Counted from the first letter of the stretch, positions 1-7,498 are shown. The stretch is DNA of 9,622 nucleotides from Chryseobacterium gleum (GCA_943326315.2 CALPSU020000079.1:1-9622), one strand, 5' to 3'. Translations and numbers: made by a program. The notes: generated by a model not told the origin, from the letters alone.

Positions 1-1568
1 ACTTCAGAATCGAATGCATTCATTACTTCAATAAATCCTTGCTCAACCCATAATTGTCTTGCAATTTCAGCTTTTAGGGTTTGAGAGATTAATTTTTTGC
101 TTCGTGAAAATTCAGATTTATTTACTAAAACATGATCGTTAATTTCTGCATATTTTACAAATTTTGAAAGTACATCATCCGTCACATTAAACGATTTATT
201 GAATTCTTCTGGTGAATTCCACTTTGTTCGTTTGTCGGAAACAAAATCAAATGCAAAACTTTGAAAAGCAGCTGAATATCGTAATTCGGTGTAATAAAAA
301 CTCATTCCAGAAGAATCAAAAGGAACAAAAATATCTGGCATTATTCCACCCCCTCCATAAACTATCTTTCCTTTTGGAGTTTTAAATTTTAATGAATCTA
401 CAAAAATGGATGTATCTGGTTTATAGAGTTCTCCATTATCATAACGATCCATTTGATCTTGGTAATATTCTTCCATACTTCCTGTATATGGTTTTTGTAT
501 ACATCTTCCTGTAGGAGTATAATAACGAGCAATCGTTAAGCGTAAGTTACTCCCATCTCTCAATTGTAAATCTTCTTGAACCAATCCCTTACCGAAAGAT
601 CTTCTCCCAATAATAGTTCCTCTGTCGTTATCTTGTAAGGCACCTGCAACAATTTCACTTGCTGAGGCAGAATTTGCATTAATTAAGACCGCCACTTTAG
701 TAGATTCTAAAAGACCGCCTCCTGTGGATCTATATGTAAAACTACCTGAATGTTCACCTATGGTTTTTACAATTGGGAGATTTCCTGGTAAAAATTCATC
801 CACAATATCCGTTGCACTTCTTAAAACTCCACCTCCATTATTACGAAGATCTAGAATTAATTTTTTCATCCCTTTAGCTTTCAATAAAGCAGCAGCTTGT
901 TTAAATTCATCTGCTGTTCCAACAGAAAATTGTTCAATTTTTATATAGCCTAAACTTGGACTAATCATATTTGCACAAACAATTGAAGAAATTGGAATAG
1001 ATCCTCTAATTATTTGTTTATTCAAAAATTTACCATTTCTATAGAGTTGAACTTTAACAGACGTGTTTTCTTGTCCTTTCAACATCGACATTATTTTCTC
1101 ATTTTTTATTTTCTTACTCGCAACAAGTTTATTTTCAATTTTTATAATCTTATCGCCAGGTTTAATACCTGCTCTTTCAGAAGGAGAATTTGGAATTACA
1201 TTGGTAACACAAATTGTATCTCTTATAACAAAAAATCGAACTCCAATTCCTCCAAATTTTCCTTCAATAGATTCTGTCATCAATTTTAACTCACGAGCCG
1301 GAATGTAATTACTATGGGGATCCAGTTTATGAAGCATATCTCCAATTGTTTCTTCAAATAATTTATCTCCATTTAATGTGTCGACATACTTATTATCTAG
1401 AATATCAATAATATCTTGCAATTTCTGGTATTTCTGACCTCCGTTTGTTTCTGCCATTCCTCCGTAAAACATACGTTTAGTGAAAAAATTACCAAGTAAT
1501 AAACCAACTGCAAGAAATCCTGCAAACAATAAAGGCAATAAGTAACTATTTTTTTTATTCTCCATCAT
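1..1568 (-). CDS. S41 family C-terminal processing peptidase (CtpA/Prc-like), C-terminus cut by window edge
   Basis: Membrane-anchored periplasmic serine protease of the tail-specific family, which trims or degrades envelope proteins from their C-termini. My reverse-strand translation is open for 522 residues from 1568 to the left edge. Residues 8-27 form one hydrophobic signal-anchor. DPHSNYIP (83-90) is typical of the family's N-terminal helical part. A PDZ domain spans about 98-185 (GKFGGIGV, then SPSERAGIKPGD). The S41 core follows, with DLRNNGGG at 240-247. The Ser/Lys dyad is Ser302 in NSASASEI and Lys327 in SFGKGLVQ; the 25-residue spacing equals Ser430/Lys455 of E. coli Prc. Two ATG codons stand side by side (1568 and 1565) right after an in-frame TAG, so the start is one of these two. 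The gene overlaps the end of the deaminase gene by 11-14 bases, suggesting translational coupling. Probably only a few tens of residues are missing. The substrate is unknown. Confidence 0.95.
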   Translation of the reverse strand, partial: MMENKKNSYLLPLLFAGFLAVGLLLGNFFTKRMFYGGMAETNGGQKYQKLQDIIDILDNKYVDTLNGDKLFEETIGDMLHKLDPHSNYIPARELKLMTESIEGKFGGIGVRFFVIRDTICVTNVIPNSPSERAGIKPGDKIIKIENKLVASKKIKNEKIMSMLKGQENTSVKVQLYRNGKFLNKQIIRGSIPISSIVCANMISPSLGYIKIEQFSVGTADEFKQAAALLKAKGMKKLILDLRNNGGGVLRSATDIVDEFLPGNLPIVKTIGEHSGSFTYRSTGGGLLESTKVAVLINANSASASEIVAGALQDNDRGTIIGRRSFGKGLVQEDLQLRDGSNLRLTIARYYTPTGRCIQKPYTGSMEEYYQDQMDRYDNGELYKPDTSIFVDSLKFKTPKGKIVYGGGGIMPDIFVPFDSSGMSFYYTELRYSAAFQSFAFDFVSDKRTKWNSPEEFNKSFNVTDDVLSKFVKYAEINDHVLVNKSEFSRSKKLISQTLKAEIARQLWVEQGFIEVMNAFDSE

Positions 1569-1995
1569 CTATGTTTTCAATATGAACGGTTTCTATACCT
1601 GAGCTTTTTAAAAAATCTATCCCTGAAGTATCTTTGTAATTATTAATAAAAACAACTTTCTTTATTCCTGCTTGCAGAATTAATTTACTGCAATCTTTAC
1701 AAGGAGACAACGTTTGGTAAAGTGTCGCACCATTACAATCATTTGTAGATTTAGCTACTTTTAAAATCGCATTTGCCTCTGCATGAAGCACATACCAATG
1801 TGTTTCACCTGCTTCCGTTTCACAACAATTATCAAAACCAGCTGGAGTACCGTTAAAACCATCAGAAATAATCATTCCATTTTTCACAATAATTGCACCT
1901 ACTTGCTTTCTATTACAATGAGAAAGACTGGCCCAAGTTTTAGCCATTCTTAAATATGCTTTATCGTATCGCTCTTGTTTTTTAATGTCTTTCAT
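1555..1995 (-). CDS. dCMP deaminase (ComEB-type cytidine/deoxycytidylate deaminase)
   Basis: Cytosolic zinc enzyme that deaminates dCMP to dUMP, the precursor for thymidylate synthase. It has 146 residues, normal for the family. The catalytic signature is complete: HAEANAI with His71 (zinc) and Glu73 (proton shuttle), and PCKDC with Cys99 and Cys102 (zinc). VGAIIVKNG (32-40) and the FNGTPAGFDNCCE stretch (47-59) are typical of bacterial dCMP deaminases and separate it from cytosine and tRNA-adenosine deaminases. Cys27 and Cys57/58 could contribute to a second, structural zinc site as in phage T4 deaminase; this is inference. It is the middle gene of a three-gene minus-strand run: 21 bases follow the response regulator stop, and its own end overlaps the S41 peptidase start. 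Family assignment is firm. Preference for dCMP over related nucleotides rests on similarity only. Confidence 0.93.
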   Translation of the reverse strand: MKDIKKQERYDKAYLRMAKTWASLSHCNRKQVGAIIVKNGMIISDGFNGTPAGFDNCCETEAGETHWYVLHAEANAILKVAKSTNDCNGATLYQTLSPCKDCSKLILQAGIKKVVFINNYKDTSGIDFLKSSGIETVHIENIDDGE

Positions 1996-2016
1996 AGATT
2001 CAACAAAGGTAACATT

Positions 2017-2694
2017 TCAAAAATTAAATTTATAGCCTACTCCACGAATTGAATGAAAATGCATTGGATTTTTAGGATCTTTTTCAAATGTTTTACGAAA
2101 GGAAAGAATATAATTATCTATCGTTCGAGAAGTTGGAAATTGGTCGGGCCAAATTTTATCTAATATTTCATCTCTTGAAACTACTGTCCCAGTTTTTTCT
2201 GAAAACAATTTTAATAACTCAATTTCTTTTTTGGAAAGAATTTCAATTTTGTCAGAAGTAGAATCCGTTATTTCATACGTAATAAAACTTACTGTTTTAG
2301 ATCCAATTGTTAAACTTTCTAATGTTAAAGCTTCATTTTTTTGAAGTAATATTTGAACTCTTAATAGAAGCTCTTCTAAATCAAAAGGTTTCGGGAGATA
2401 ATCGTTTGCTCCTAATTTCAAACCTGCAATACGATCACTCGTGGTGCCTTTAGCAGATAAAAATAAAATAGGTGTTTTAGATGTTTTTCTGATTTCAACA
2501 CACAATTCCAATCCACTAACCTGTGGAAGCATCACGTCTAAAATTACCAAATCATACCCTCCAATTTTAGAAATATCGTTTTTTGCCGTTTGCCCATTGT
2601 CATAAACATCGACCTGAAAGCCATCCATTTCCAGATTCAATCGAATCATTTCAGAAAGACTCTTTTCATCCTCAATTAAACAGATTTTTTGCAT
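2017..2694 (-). CDS. OmpR/PhoB-family two-component response regulator
   Basis: DNA-binding transcription factor controlled by phosphorylation, 225 residues. The receiver domain (about 1-118) has the acidic pocket Glu8/Asp9, phospho-acceptor Asp53 in VILDVMLP, the switch residue Ser80 and Lys102 in LPKPF, so it should be phosphorylated normally. The C-terminal winged helix (about 128-225) has SKKEIELL (154-161), the recognition-helix region SRTIDNYILSFRK (189-201) and the wing IRGVGYKF (217-224), as in RprY and PhoB. It leads the minus-strand operon with the deaminase and S41 peptidase. No histidine kinase precedes it; the upstream neighbour is a divergent protease gene. The kinase may lie elsewhere, or left of the window after the peptidase. 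Several Bacteroidota regulators of this type act on envelope or stress genes, but targets cannot be read from the protein. Direct repeats in the divergent upstream region are a candidate binding site. Confidence 0.95.
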   Translation of the reverse strand: MQKICLIEDEKSLSEMIRLNLEMDGFQVDVYDNGQTAKNDISKIGGYDLVILDVMLPQVSGLELCVEIRKTSKTPILFLSAKGTTSDRIAGLKLGANDYLPKPFDLEELLLRVQILLQKNEALTLESLTIGSKTVSFITYEITDSTSDKIEILSKKEIELLKLFSEKTGTVVSRDEILDKIWPDQFPTSRTIDNYILSFRKTFEKDPKNPMHFHSIRGVGYKFNF

Positions 2695-2720
2695 TGTGTA
2701 TTTATTTTGAATCTAAAGTT

Positions 2721-2747
2721 AACAAAAGATTTATTAGTGCTTTTGTT
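2721..2747. repeat. Perfect 8-bp inverted repeat upstream of the response regulator
   Basis: AACAAAAG (2721-2728) and its reverse complement CTTTTGTT (2740-2747) flank an 11-base spacer. It lies 27-53 bases before the regulator start codon. It could be an operator or a hairpin in the leader of the regulator mRNA. It has only two G:C pairs and sits in AT-rich DNA, so chance is a real alternative. Confidence 0.4.
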
Positions 2748-2859
2748 TCAACGAAAGAGTCGCCTATATAATTACTTATTTACTAAAAAACAAAGTTTAA
2801 AATAAATTCCTCAAATAATAAGAGCTAATCGAATATTTAAAAAAACATAATAAAATACT

Positions 2860-2877
2860 TTTAGAATCATTTAGAAT
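2860..2877. promoter_or_regulatory. Tandem TTTAGAAT direct repeat, candidate response-regulator site
   Basis: TTTAGAAT occurs at 2860-2867 and again at 2870-2877, a 10-base period. A further TAGAAT lies at 2901-2906. OmpR/PhoB-type regulators commonly bind tandem half-sites spaced by about one helical turn, and the gene for one lies just across this intergenic region. The repeat sits about 60-75 bases upstream of the protease promoter box, where an activator could act. Its role as a binding site is inference. Confidence 0.35.
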
Positions 2878-2934
2878 TTAACCCCCTTTATTAAATCAAG
2901 TAGAATAGATTTATTTTTTATTGAATAAATATTA

Positions 2935-2942
2935 TATATTTG
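2935..2942 (+). promoter_or_regulatory. Bacteroidota-type -7 promoter box for the secreted protease gene
   Basis: TATATTTG matches the Bacteroidota -7 consensus TAnnTTTG exactly. A TTG at 2921-2923 is too close (11-base spacer) to be the usual -33 element, so the upstream half is weak or absent, which would fit dependence on an activator. Transcription would start a few bases downstream, about 35-40 bases before the ATG at 2985. This argues against the in-frame TTG at 2940, which lies inside the box. Confidence 0.55.
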
Positions 2943-2984
2943 GAATGCTTCAAAATGAAGTTATATAACTATAAATATCAAACT

Positions 2985-4685
2985 ATGAAAAAAACTATAT
3001 TCTCCTTAGGAGTTGTAATGTTATTTTTAACTTTTTCAACTAAAGCACTAACACTTTCAAAAATTTCAACACAACCAGAACTTACCGAAGTTTTAAAAAA
3101 TATTCCAACACATTTTATTCCAACACCTAACATGGAGCAAATTAAGAAGGAAGATGCTTTAGCAGGAAAAAAAGGAACACTGTATAGAGTGGGAATAGCA
3201 ACGTATACAAACTTAAACACAACGAATTCTGGTGTTTGGACAACTCTTTCAACGGGAGAAAAAAAATGGCAATTAATTATACAAAATCCTGGTGCCGAAG
3301 CACTAAGCTTCATATTTAACACTTTTAAACTTTCTAGAAATTCATCTTTTTGGGTTCAAACAAAAACTGGTGAAAAAGTATCCAAAATTCATACTCAAGA
3401 AGATCTATTAGAAGATTTTCAACAAAATGTCGCTTTATGTTATGGCGATGAATTAGTCTTAACACTAATTGATAAACCAAACGAACCACAATCTGAATTA
3501 AATTTAGATCGTGTTTTTTATAATTATCGTTCAACCGGAAATAAAGGGAAAGAAAAAATTAATGAATCTTCACCTTGTGAAGTAAATGTTAATTGTATAG
3601 AAGGAAATGATTACCAGGAAGAGAAAAGAGGAATTGCTTTAGTGTATATTGTTGAAGGTCAAACAGCTGGATATTGCTCTGGCTCTTTAGTGAATAATTT
3701 AGCAAACGATTGTAAACCATTGTTTTTAACGGCTCTTCATTGTGGAGTTTCTACTACAGCAAGTGACATGCTACTTTGGAAATTTTATTTTAGATATGAA
3801 GCTATTAGCTGTACAAATCCTACTTCAGTAGGAACATTATTTAGTCATTATGTAAATAGTTGTATTCGTTTATCGGATTCAGATGATAATGGAGGAGATT
3901 CAGGTTCCGATTTTTTATTATTACATCTTGGAACTGTTGCTAATGAAACAGCTACAATTAATACATTAAGATCTACTGCAATAAATGCTTATTGGAATGG
4001 ATGGGATGCAAATAATACTCCCTCATCTGGTGGAGTTGGAATTCATCATCCATCTGGTGATATTAAAAAAATATCTACCTATACTGTTGCACCTACTTCT
4101 TCAAGTTTTGGGGGACAAGTACAAAATACTCATTGGGATCTAGGTTGGTCTGGAACTACAAATGGATATGGAATTACAGAAGAGGGATCATCTGGTTCGC
4201 CGCTTTTTACATATAACAATGGATCTTCTAGAATTATTGGTACACTAACTGGAGGTGCAACATATTGCGATGCTTTAACGGCTCACGATGAATATGGGAA
4301 AGTTTCTTTTCATTGGAAAAGTAATGGATCAACTCCTGCCAAAAAACTTGCTACGTATTTAGACCCATTAAATTCAGGTATTTTAGTGTTAAATGGATCA
4401 GCAAATCCTTGTTCAGGTGCAGGAATAAAAGAGTTAGAAACTAATAATGAAATTATAATTTTTCCAAATCCAACTTCTGATAAATTAAATTTGGATTTAA
4501 CTAATCTAGTTAATCAAAAAGTGACCATAGAAATTATCGATATAGCAGGGAAAACAATTAATATATCATCACACTCAACAGAATCTATTATTAATTTAGA
4601 AGTAGGTGAATTAACAAAAGGAGTTTACCAAATTAAAATAAATTCGAAAGATTCAATAATAATAAAACGTATTTTAAAAATATAA
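2985..4685 (+). CDS. Secreted lysyl-endopeptidase-like serine protease with T9SS sorting domain
   Basis: Exported endopeptidase resembling Achromobacter protease I (API, Lys-C). I start it at ATG 2985 (566 aa), which gives a clean signal peptide, MKKTIFSLGVVMLFL then a small-residue end near 22. Upstream in-frame TTG 2940 and ATG 2955 would place 15 or 10 residues before it. A propeptide runs to about 195. The catalytic domain (about 196-475) has His252 in LTALHCG, Asp309 in GSDFLLL and Ser403 in EEGSSGSP. SGSLVNNLAND (232-242) is nearly identical to API. All six API disulfide cysteines are matched by Cys198, 204, 231, 253, 276 and 428; Cys243, 293 and 476 are extra. Asp435 in HDEYGKV aligns with API specificity residue Asp225, suggesting cleavage after Lys or Arg. 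API Trp169 and His210 are replaced (Phe375 or a nearby Ser; Thr422). The C-terminus (about 488-566: IIIFPNPTSD, DIAGK, GVYQIKI) is a type A T9SS sorting domain, removed on export. Single-gene unit. Confidence 0.93.
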   Translation: MKKTIFSLGVVMLFLTFSTKALTLSKISTQPELTEVLKNIPTHFIPTPNMEQIKKEDALAGKKGTLYRVGIATYTNLNTTNSGVWTTLSTGEKKWQLIIQNPGAEALSFIFNTFKLSRNSSFWVQTKTGEKVSKIHTQEDLLEDFQQNVALCYGDELVLTLIDKPNEPQSELNLDRVFYNYRSTGNKGKEKINESSPCEVNVNCIEGNDYQEEKRGIALVYIVEGQTAGYCSGSLVNNLANDCKPLFLTALHCGVSTTASDMLLWKFYFRYEAISCTNPTSVGTLFSHYVNSCIRLSDSDDNGGDSGSDFLLLHLGTVANETATINTLRSTAINAYWNGWDANNTPSSGGVGIHHPSGDIKKISTYTVAPTSSSFGGQVQNTHWDLGWSGTTNGYGITEEGSSGSPLFTYNNGSSRIIGTLTGGATYCDALTAHDEYGKVSFHWKSNGSTPAKKLATYLDPLNSGILVLNGSANPCSGAGIKELETNNEIIIFPNPTSDKLNLDLTNLVNQKVTIEIIDIAGKTINISSHSTESIINLEVGELTKGVYQIKINSKDSIIIKRILKI

Positions 4686-4705
4686 AATTAAAAATTCAGA
4701 TTCTT

Positions 4706-4741
4706 TAAAGGGTTGTTCAAAAGTTCAACCCTTTATTTTTT
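4706..4741 (+). terminator. Intrinsic terminator after the protease gene
   Basis: TAAAGGGTTG (4706-4715) pairs perfectly with CAACCCTTTA (4726-4735) around a 10-base loop, followed directly by six T residues. The 10-bp stem with a GGG/CCC core 20 bases after the stop codon is a convincing rho-independent terminator. It separates the protease from purH. The stem is symmetric, but the T-tract favours the plus strand. Confidence 0.9.
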
Positions 4742-4781
4742 GAAATCCATAAAATATAGGCGGTTTCTAAGAAATTTAACC

Positions 4782-4789
4782 TAATTTTG
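4782..4789 (+). promoter_or_regulatory. Bacteroidota-type -7 promoter box for purH
   Basis: TAATTTTG is an exact TAnnTTTG match, placed 21 bases before the purH ATG and just after the preceding terminator, where a purH promoter must lie. No good TTTG is present at -33. Transcription would start around 4793-4797, giving a very short leader without a Shine-Dalgarno sequence. No room remains between start site and ATG for a purine riboswitch. Confidence 0.55.
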
Positions 4790-4810
4790 TAGCTTATTAT
4801 AAAGTCAAAA

Positions 4811-6340
4811 ATGAGCATATCAAAAAAAATCTCCGCAGCATTAATTTCTGTATTCGACAAAACTGGTTTAGAGCCAATTATTCGTGAATTACACGCTAAT
4901 AAAGTAACTCTATATTCTACTGGTGGAACTCAAGCTTTTATCGAAGAATTAGGAATTCCAGTTGAAAGAGTAGAAGATTTAACTTCTTATCCTTCTATTT
5001 TAGGAGGTCGAGTTAAAACATTGCACCCAAAAATTTTTGGCGGTATTTTGAATAGACGAGATCTACAAGAAGATCAAGATCAAATAGCAGAATTTGAAAT
5101 TCCTGAAATAGATTTAGTAATCGTTGATTTATATCCATTCGAAGCAACTGTAGCTTCGGGAGCTTCCCACGAAGCAATAATAGAAAAAATAGATATCGGT
5201 GGAATTTCTTTAATTCGTGCTGCTGCAAAAAATCACCAAGATGTAGTTATTCTTTCTAGTCAAGAACAATATGCATCATTTTTAGATATTTTACAAGCTT
5301 CTAAAGGAACAACAACATTAGCAGAAAGAAGAGATTTTGCACGTGATGCTTTCAATGTTTCATCTCATTACGACACACATATTTTTAATTATTTCAATCA
5401 AGGAGAAAAAGAAATATTCAAACAAAGTATTCAAAAATCTGAAGTTTTAAGATACGGTGAAAACCCTCATCAAAAAGGAATTTTTCATGGTGATTTAAAT
5501 TCAATTTTCGATAAATTACACGGTAAAGAATTGTCTTACAATAATTTATTAGATGTAGATGCAGCTGTAAATTTAATGGGGGAATTTAAAAATGGAGATC
5601 CTGCATTCGCTATTTTAAAACACAACAATCCATGTGGATTAGCTGTTCGTCCAACATTGAAACAAGCATATATTGATACGTTAGCGACAGATCCTGTAAG
5701 TGCTTTTGGAGGAATTTTAATTGCCAACAAAGAAATCGATTTAGAAACAGCCGTTGAAGTAAACGAATTATTTTGTGAAGTTGTAATTGCACCTTCTTAT
5801 AATGCAGAAGCTTTAGAATTATTAAAAAGCAAAAAGAACAGGATTATATTGGTTCAAAAAAATATTGAGTTACCAAAACGACAATTCAGAACTATTTTGA
5901 ATGGTGTTTTAGAGCAAGATAAAGATTTAATTACTGAAACAGAAGCGGATCTTGAATGCAAAACAACGCTAAAACCAACAGAAACTGAAATTAAAGATTT
6001 ATTGTTTGCTAATAAATTGGTGAAACATGTAAAATCAAACACAATTGTTTTTGCAAAAAACAACCAATTAATTTCTTGTGGAACAGGACAAACTTCTCGA
6101 GTAGATGCTTTAGTTCAAGCAATAGATAAAGCAAAATCTTTTGGATTTGATTTGAAAGGTGCTGTTATGTCTTCCGATGCATTTTTTCCTTTCCCAGATT
6201 GTGTTGAAATAGCAAAGAAAGCTGGAGTTAACGCCGTAATTCAACCAGGTGGATCAATCAAAGATGCATTGTCTATTGACTACTGCAATGCAAATGAAAT
6301 GTCAATGGTTTTTACAGGAAATAGACATTTTAAACATTAA
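4811..6340 (+). CDS. purH: Bifunctional AICAR transformylase / IMP cyclohydrolase
   Basis: Cytosolic enzyme for the last two steps of de novo purine synthesis: AICAR is formylated with 10-formyl-THF to FAICAR, which is then closed to IMP. It has 509 residues, the usual length. The N-terminal MGS-like cyclohydrolase domain (about 1-150) shows ALISVFDKTG, YSTGGT and LGGRVKTLHPKIFGGIL. The C-terminal transformylase domain shows RYGENPHQ, the LSYNNLLDVDAA stretch, ILKHNNPCG with the catalytic Lys-His pair, DPVSAFGG, the SDAFFPFPDC stretch and the VIQPGGSIKD stretch near the end. No key motif is missing. A terminator stands before the gene and no convincing one after it, so some transcripts may run into mreB 88 bases downstream. 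This purH-mreB neighbourhood is common in flavobacteria, and I know of no functional link beyond position. Confidence 0.98.
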   Translation: MSISKKISAALISVFDKTGLEPIIRELHANKVTLYSTGGTQAFIEELGIPVERVEDLTSYPSILGGRVKTLHPKIFGGILNRRDLQEDQDQIAEFEIPEIDLVIVDLYPFEATVASGASHEAIIEKIDIGGISLIRAAAKNHQDVVILSSQEQYASFLDILQASKGTTTLAERRDFARDAFNVSSHYDTHIFNYFNQGEKEIFKQSIQKSEVLRYGENPHQKGIFHGDLNSIFDKLHGKELSYNNLLDVDAAVNLMGEFKNGDPAFAILKHNNPCGLAVRPTLKQAYIDTLATDPVSAFGGILIANKEIDLETAVEVNELFCEVVIAPSYNAEALELLKSKKNRIILVQKNIELPKRQFRTILNGVLEQDKDLITETEADLECKTTLKPTETEIKDLLFANKLVKHVKSNTIVFAKNNQLISCGTGQTSRVDALVQAIDKAKSFGFDLKGAVMSSDAFFPFPDCVEIAKKAGVNAVIQPGGSIKDALSIDYCNANEMSMVFTGNRHFKH

Positions 6341-6428
6341 TTTATTATTTTCGTAGAAAATAGATTTCAAAACCCTATTTTTATGAAGAATTGAAAAGTA
6401 TTATACGATATAAAGTACAGAGCCAAAA

Positions 6429-7454
6429 ATGGGATTATTTAGCTTTTTAACACAGGAAATTGCAATTGATTTAGGAACAGCAAACACATTAATCATCATG
6501 AATGATAAAGTTGTGGTTGATGAACCTTCGATTGTTGCACGTGATATTCAAACTGGTAAAATTGTTGCTATCGGAAAGAAAGCACAACAAATGCACGGTA
6601 AAACTCACAAGTTAATTGAAACAGTTCGTCCATTGAGAGATGGGGTTATTGCTGATTTCCAATGTGCTGAGCAAATGATTCGTGGAATGATCAAAATGAT
6701 CAATCCTGGTAAAAGAATTTTTAATCCTGCATTAAGAATGGTAATTTGTATCCCTTCTGGGATTACGGAAGTTGAAAAACGTGCCGTTCGTGACTCAGCA
6801 GAACATGCTGGTGCAAAAGAAGTTTACCTTATTCATGAACCAATGGCAGCTGCTTTAGGTATCGGTATCGATGTTGAAGAGCCAATGGGAAATATGATCA
6901 TTGATATAGGTGGTGGTACTTCTGAAATTGCTGTAATTGCTTTAGGAGGTATCGTTTGTGATAAATCTATCCGTATTGCTGGAGATGATTTCACATCAGA
7001 TATTGAAGAGTATATGCGTCGTCAACACAACATTTTAGTTGGTGAGCGTACAGCGGAACAAATTAAAATTCAAGTTGGTTCTGCTATCCCTGAATTAGAT
7101 TTTCCACCAGAAGATTTAGCTGTACACGGAAGAGATTTAATGACTGGTATTCCAAAAGAAATCATCGTTACATATTCTGAAATTGCATACGCTTTAGATA
7201 AAACTATTTGTAAAATAGAGGAAGCTATTCATAGTGCCTTAGAAATGACTCCTCCTGAACTTTCAGCTGATATTTTCAAAACTGGAATTTATTTAGCTGG
7301 TGGTGGTTCGATGTTGAGAGGTTTAGATAGTCGTATTTCAGCTAAAACAAAATTACCTGTACACATTGCAGAAGATCCTTTGAGAGCTGTTGCACGTGGA
7401 ACAAGTATCGCGTTGAAAAACATCGATCGTTACCAATTCTTGATAAGAGATTAA
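6429..7454 (+). CDS. mreB: Rod shape-determining protein MreB (bacterial actin)
   Basis: Actin-like ATPase forming membrane-bound antiparallel filaments that orient the elongasome and lateral peptidoglycan synthesis. It has 341 residues, the standard length. Phosphate-1 motif is IDLGTANT (13-20), phosphate-2 motif IDIGGGTSE (158-166), and adenosine motif LAGGGSMLRG (289-298). The connecting stretch IHEPMAAALG (135-144) carries the glutamate linked to ATP hydrolysis in other MreBs. The N-terminal MGLFSFL is hydrophobic, fitting direct membrane binding. Its codon use and slightly higher GC look like a well-expressed gene compared with mreC and mreD. The 88-base gap before it has only imperfect promoter boxes (TATTTTCG at 6346-6353), so it is either read from purH or has its own weak promoter. 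It is followed by a terminator that would limit transcription into mreC. Confidence 0.98.
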   Translation: MGLFSFLTQEIAIDLGTANTLIIMNDKVVVDEPSIVARDIQTGKIVAIGKKAQQMHGKTHKLIETVRPLRDGVIADFQCAEQMIRGMIKMINPGKRIFNPALRMVICIPSGITEVEKRAVRDSAEHAGAKEVYLIHEPMAAALGIGIDVEEPMGNMIIDIGGGTSEIAVIALGGIVCDKSIRIAGDDFTSDIEEYMRRQHNILVGERTAEQIKIQVGSAIPELDFPPEDLAVHGRDLMTGIPKEIIVTYSEIAYALDKTICKIEEAIHSALEMTPPELSADIFKTGIYLAGGGSMLRGLDSRISAKTKLPVHIAEDPLRAVARGTSIALKNIDRYQFLIRD

Positions 7455-7462
7455 TTTATAAC

Positions 7463-7498
7463 CCTGACACAAATGTTGTCAGGACTTTCTTTTTTTTT
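7463..7498 (+). terminator. Intrinsic terminator between mreB and mreC
   Basis: CCTGACA (7463-7469) pairs perfectly with TGTCAGG (7477-7483) around a 7-base loop, followed by AC and a T-rich tail with eight consecutive T at 7491-7498 (nine if 7490 is counted). The stem has four G:C pairs. The tail ends five bases before the mreC ATG at 7504. The two-base AC gap and the C at 7489 may weaken it, making partial readthrough plausible. Confidence 0.82.

Larger units (their letters stand above)
2695..2984. other. Divergent intergenic region between response regulator and secreted protease
   Basis: About 290 very AT-rich bases with no gene that I can support. It must hold the promoter of the minus-strand regulator operon and that of the plus-strand protease. 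On the plus side there is an exact TAnnTTTG box at 2935-2942. On the minus side I find only imperfect boxes: AAACTTTG read from 2798 to 2791, and TAACTTTA read from 2721 to 2714. Neither has a well-placed TTTG at -33. Two repeat structures are listed separately: an inverted repeat at 2721-2747 and a direct repeat at 2860-2877. Confidence 0.7.

Noticed and set aside
724..1308. Plus-strand open frames at 724-948, 1014-1289 and 1063-1308
   Set aside because: They lie antisense to the S41 peptidase, whose full motif set is on the minus strand. Their translations are low-complexity and show no domain.
2940..2984. Upstream start (TTG 2940 or ATG 2955) for the secreted protease
   Set aside because: The TTG lies inside the promoter box, and both starts put extra residues ahead of a canonical MKK-type signal peptide. 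ATG 2985 gives the normal export signal.
4742..4810. Purine riboswitch upstream of purH
   Set aside because: Only about 20 bases separate the promoter box from the ATG. No three-way-junction or other aptamer could fit.
6356..6383. Inverted repeat AAAATAG / CTATTTT after purH as a terminator
   Set aside because: The stem is 7 bp with only one G:C pair, and the five T residues are mostly part of the stem itself. It is too weak to call in such AT-rich DNA, so purH-mreB readthrough stays open.
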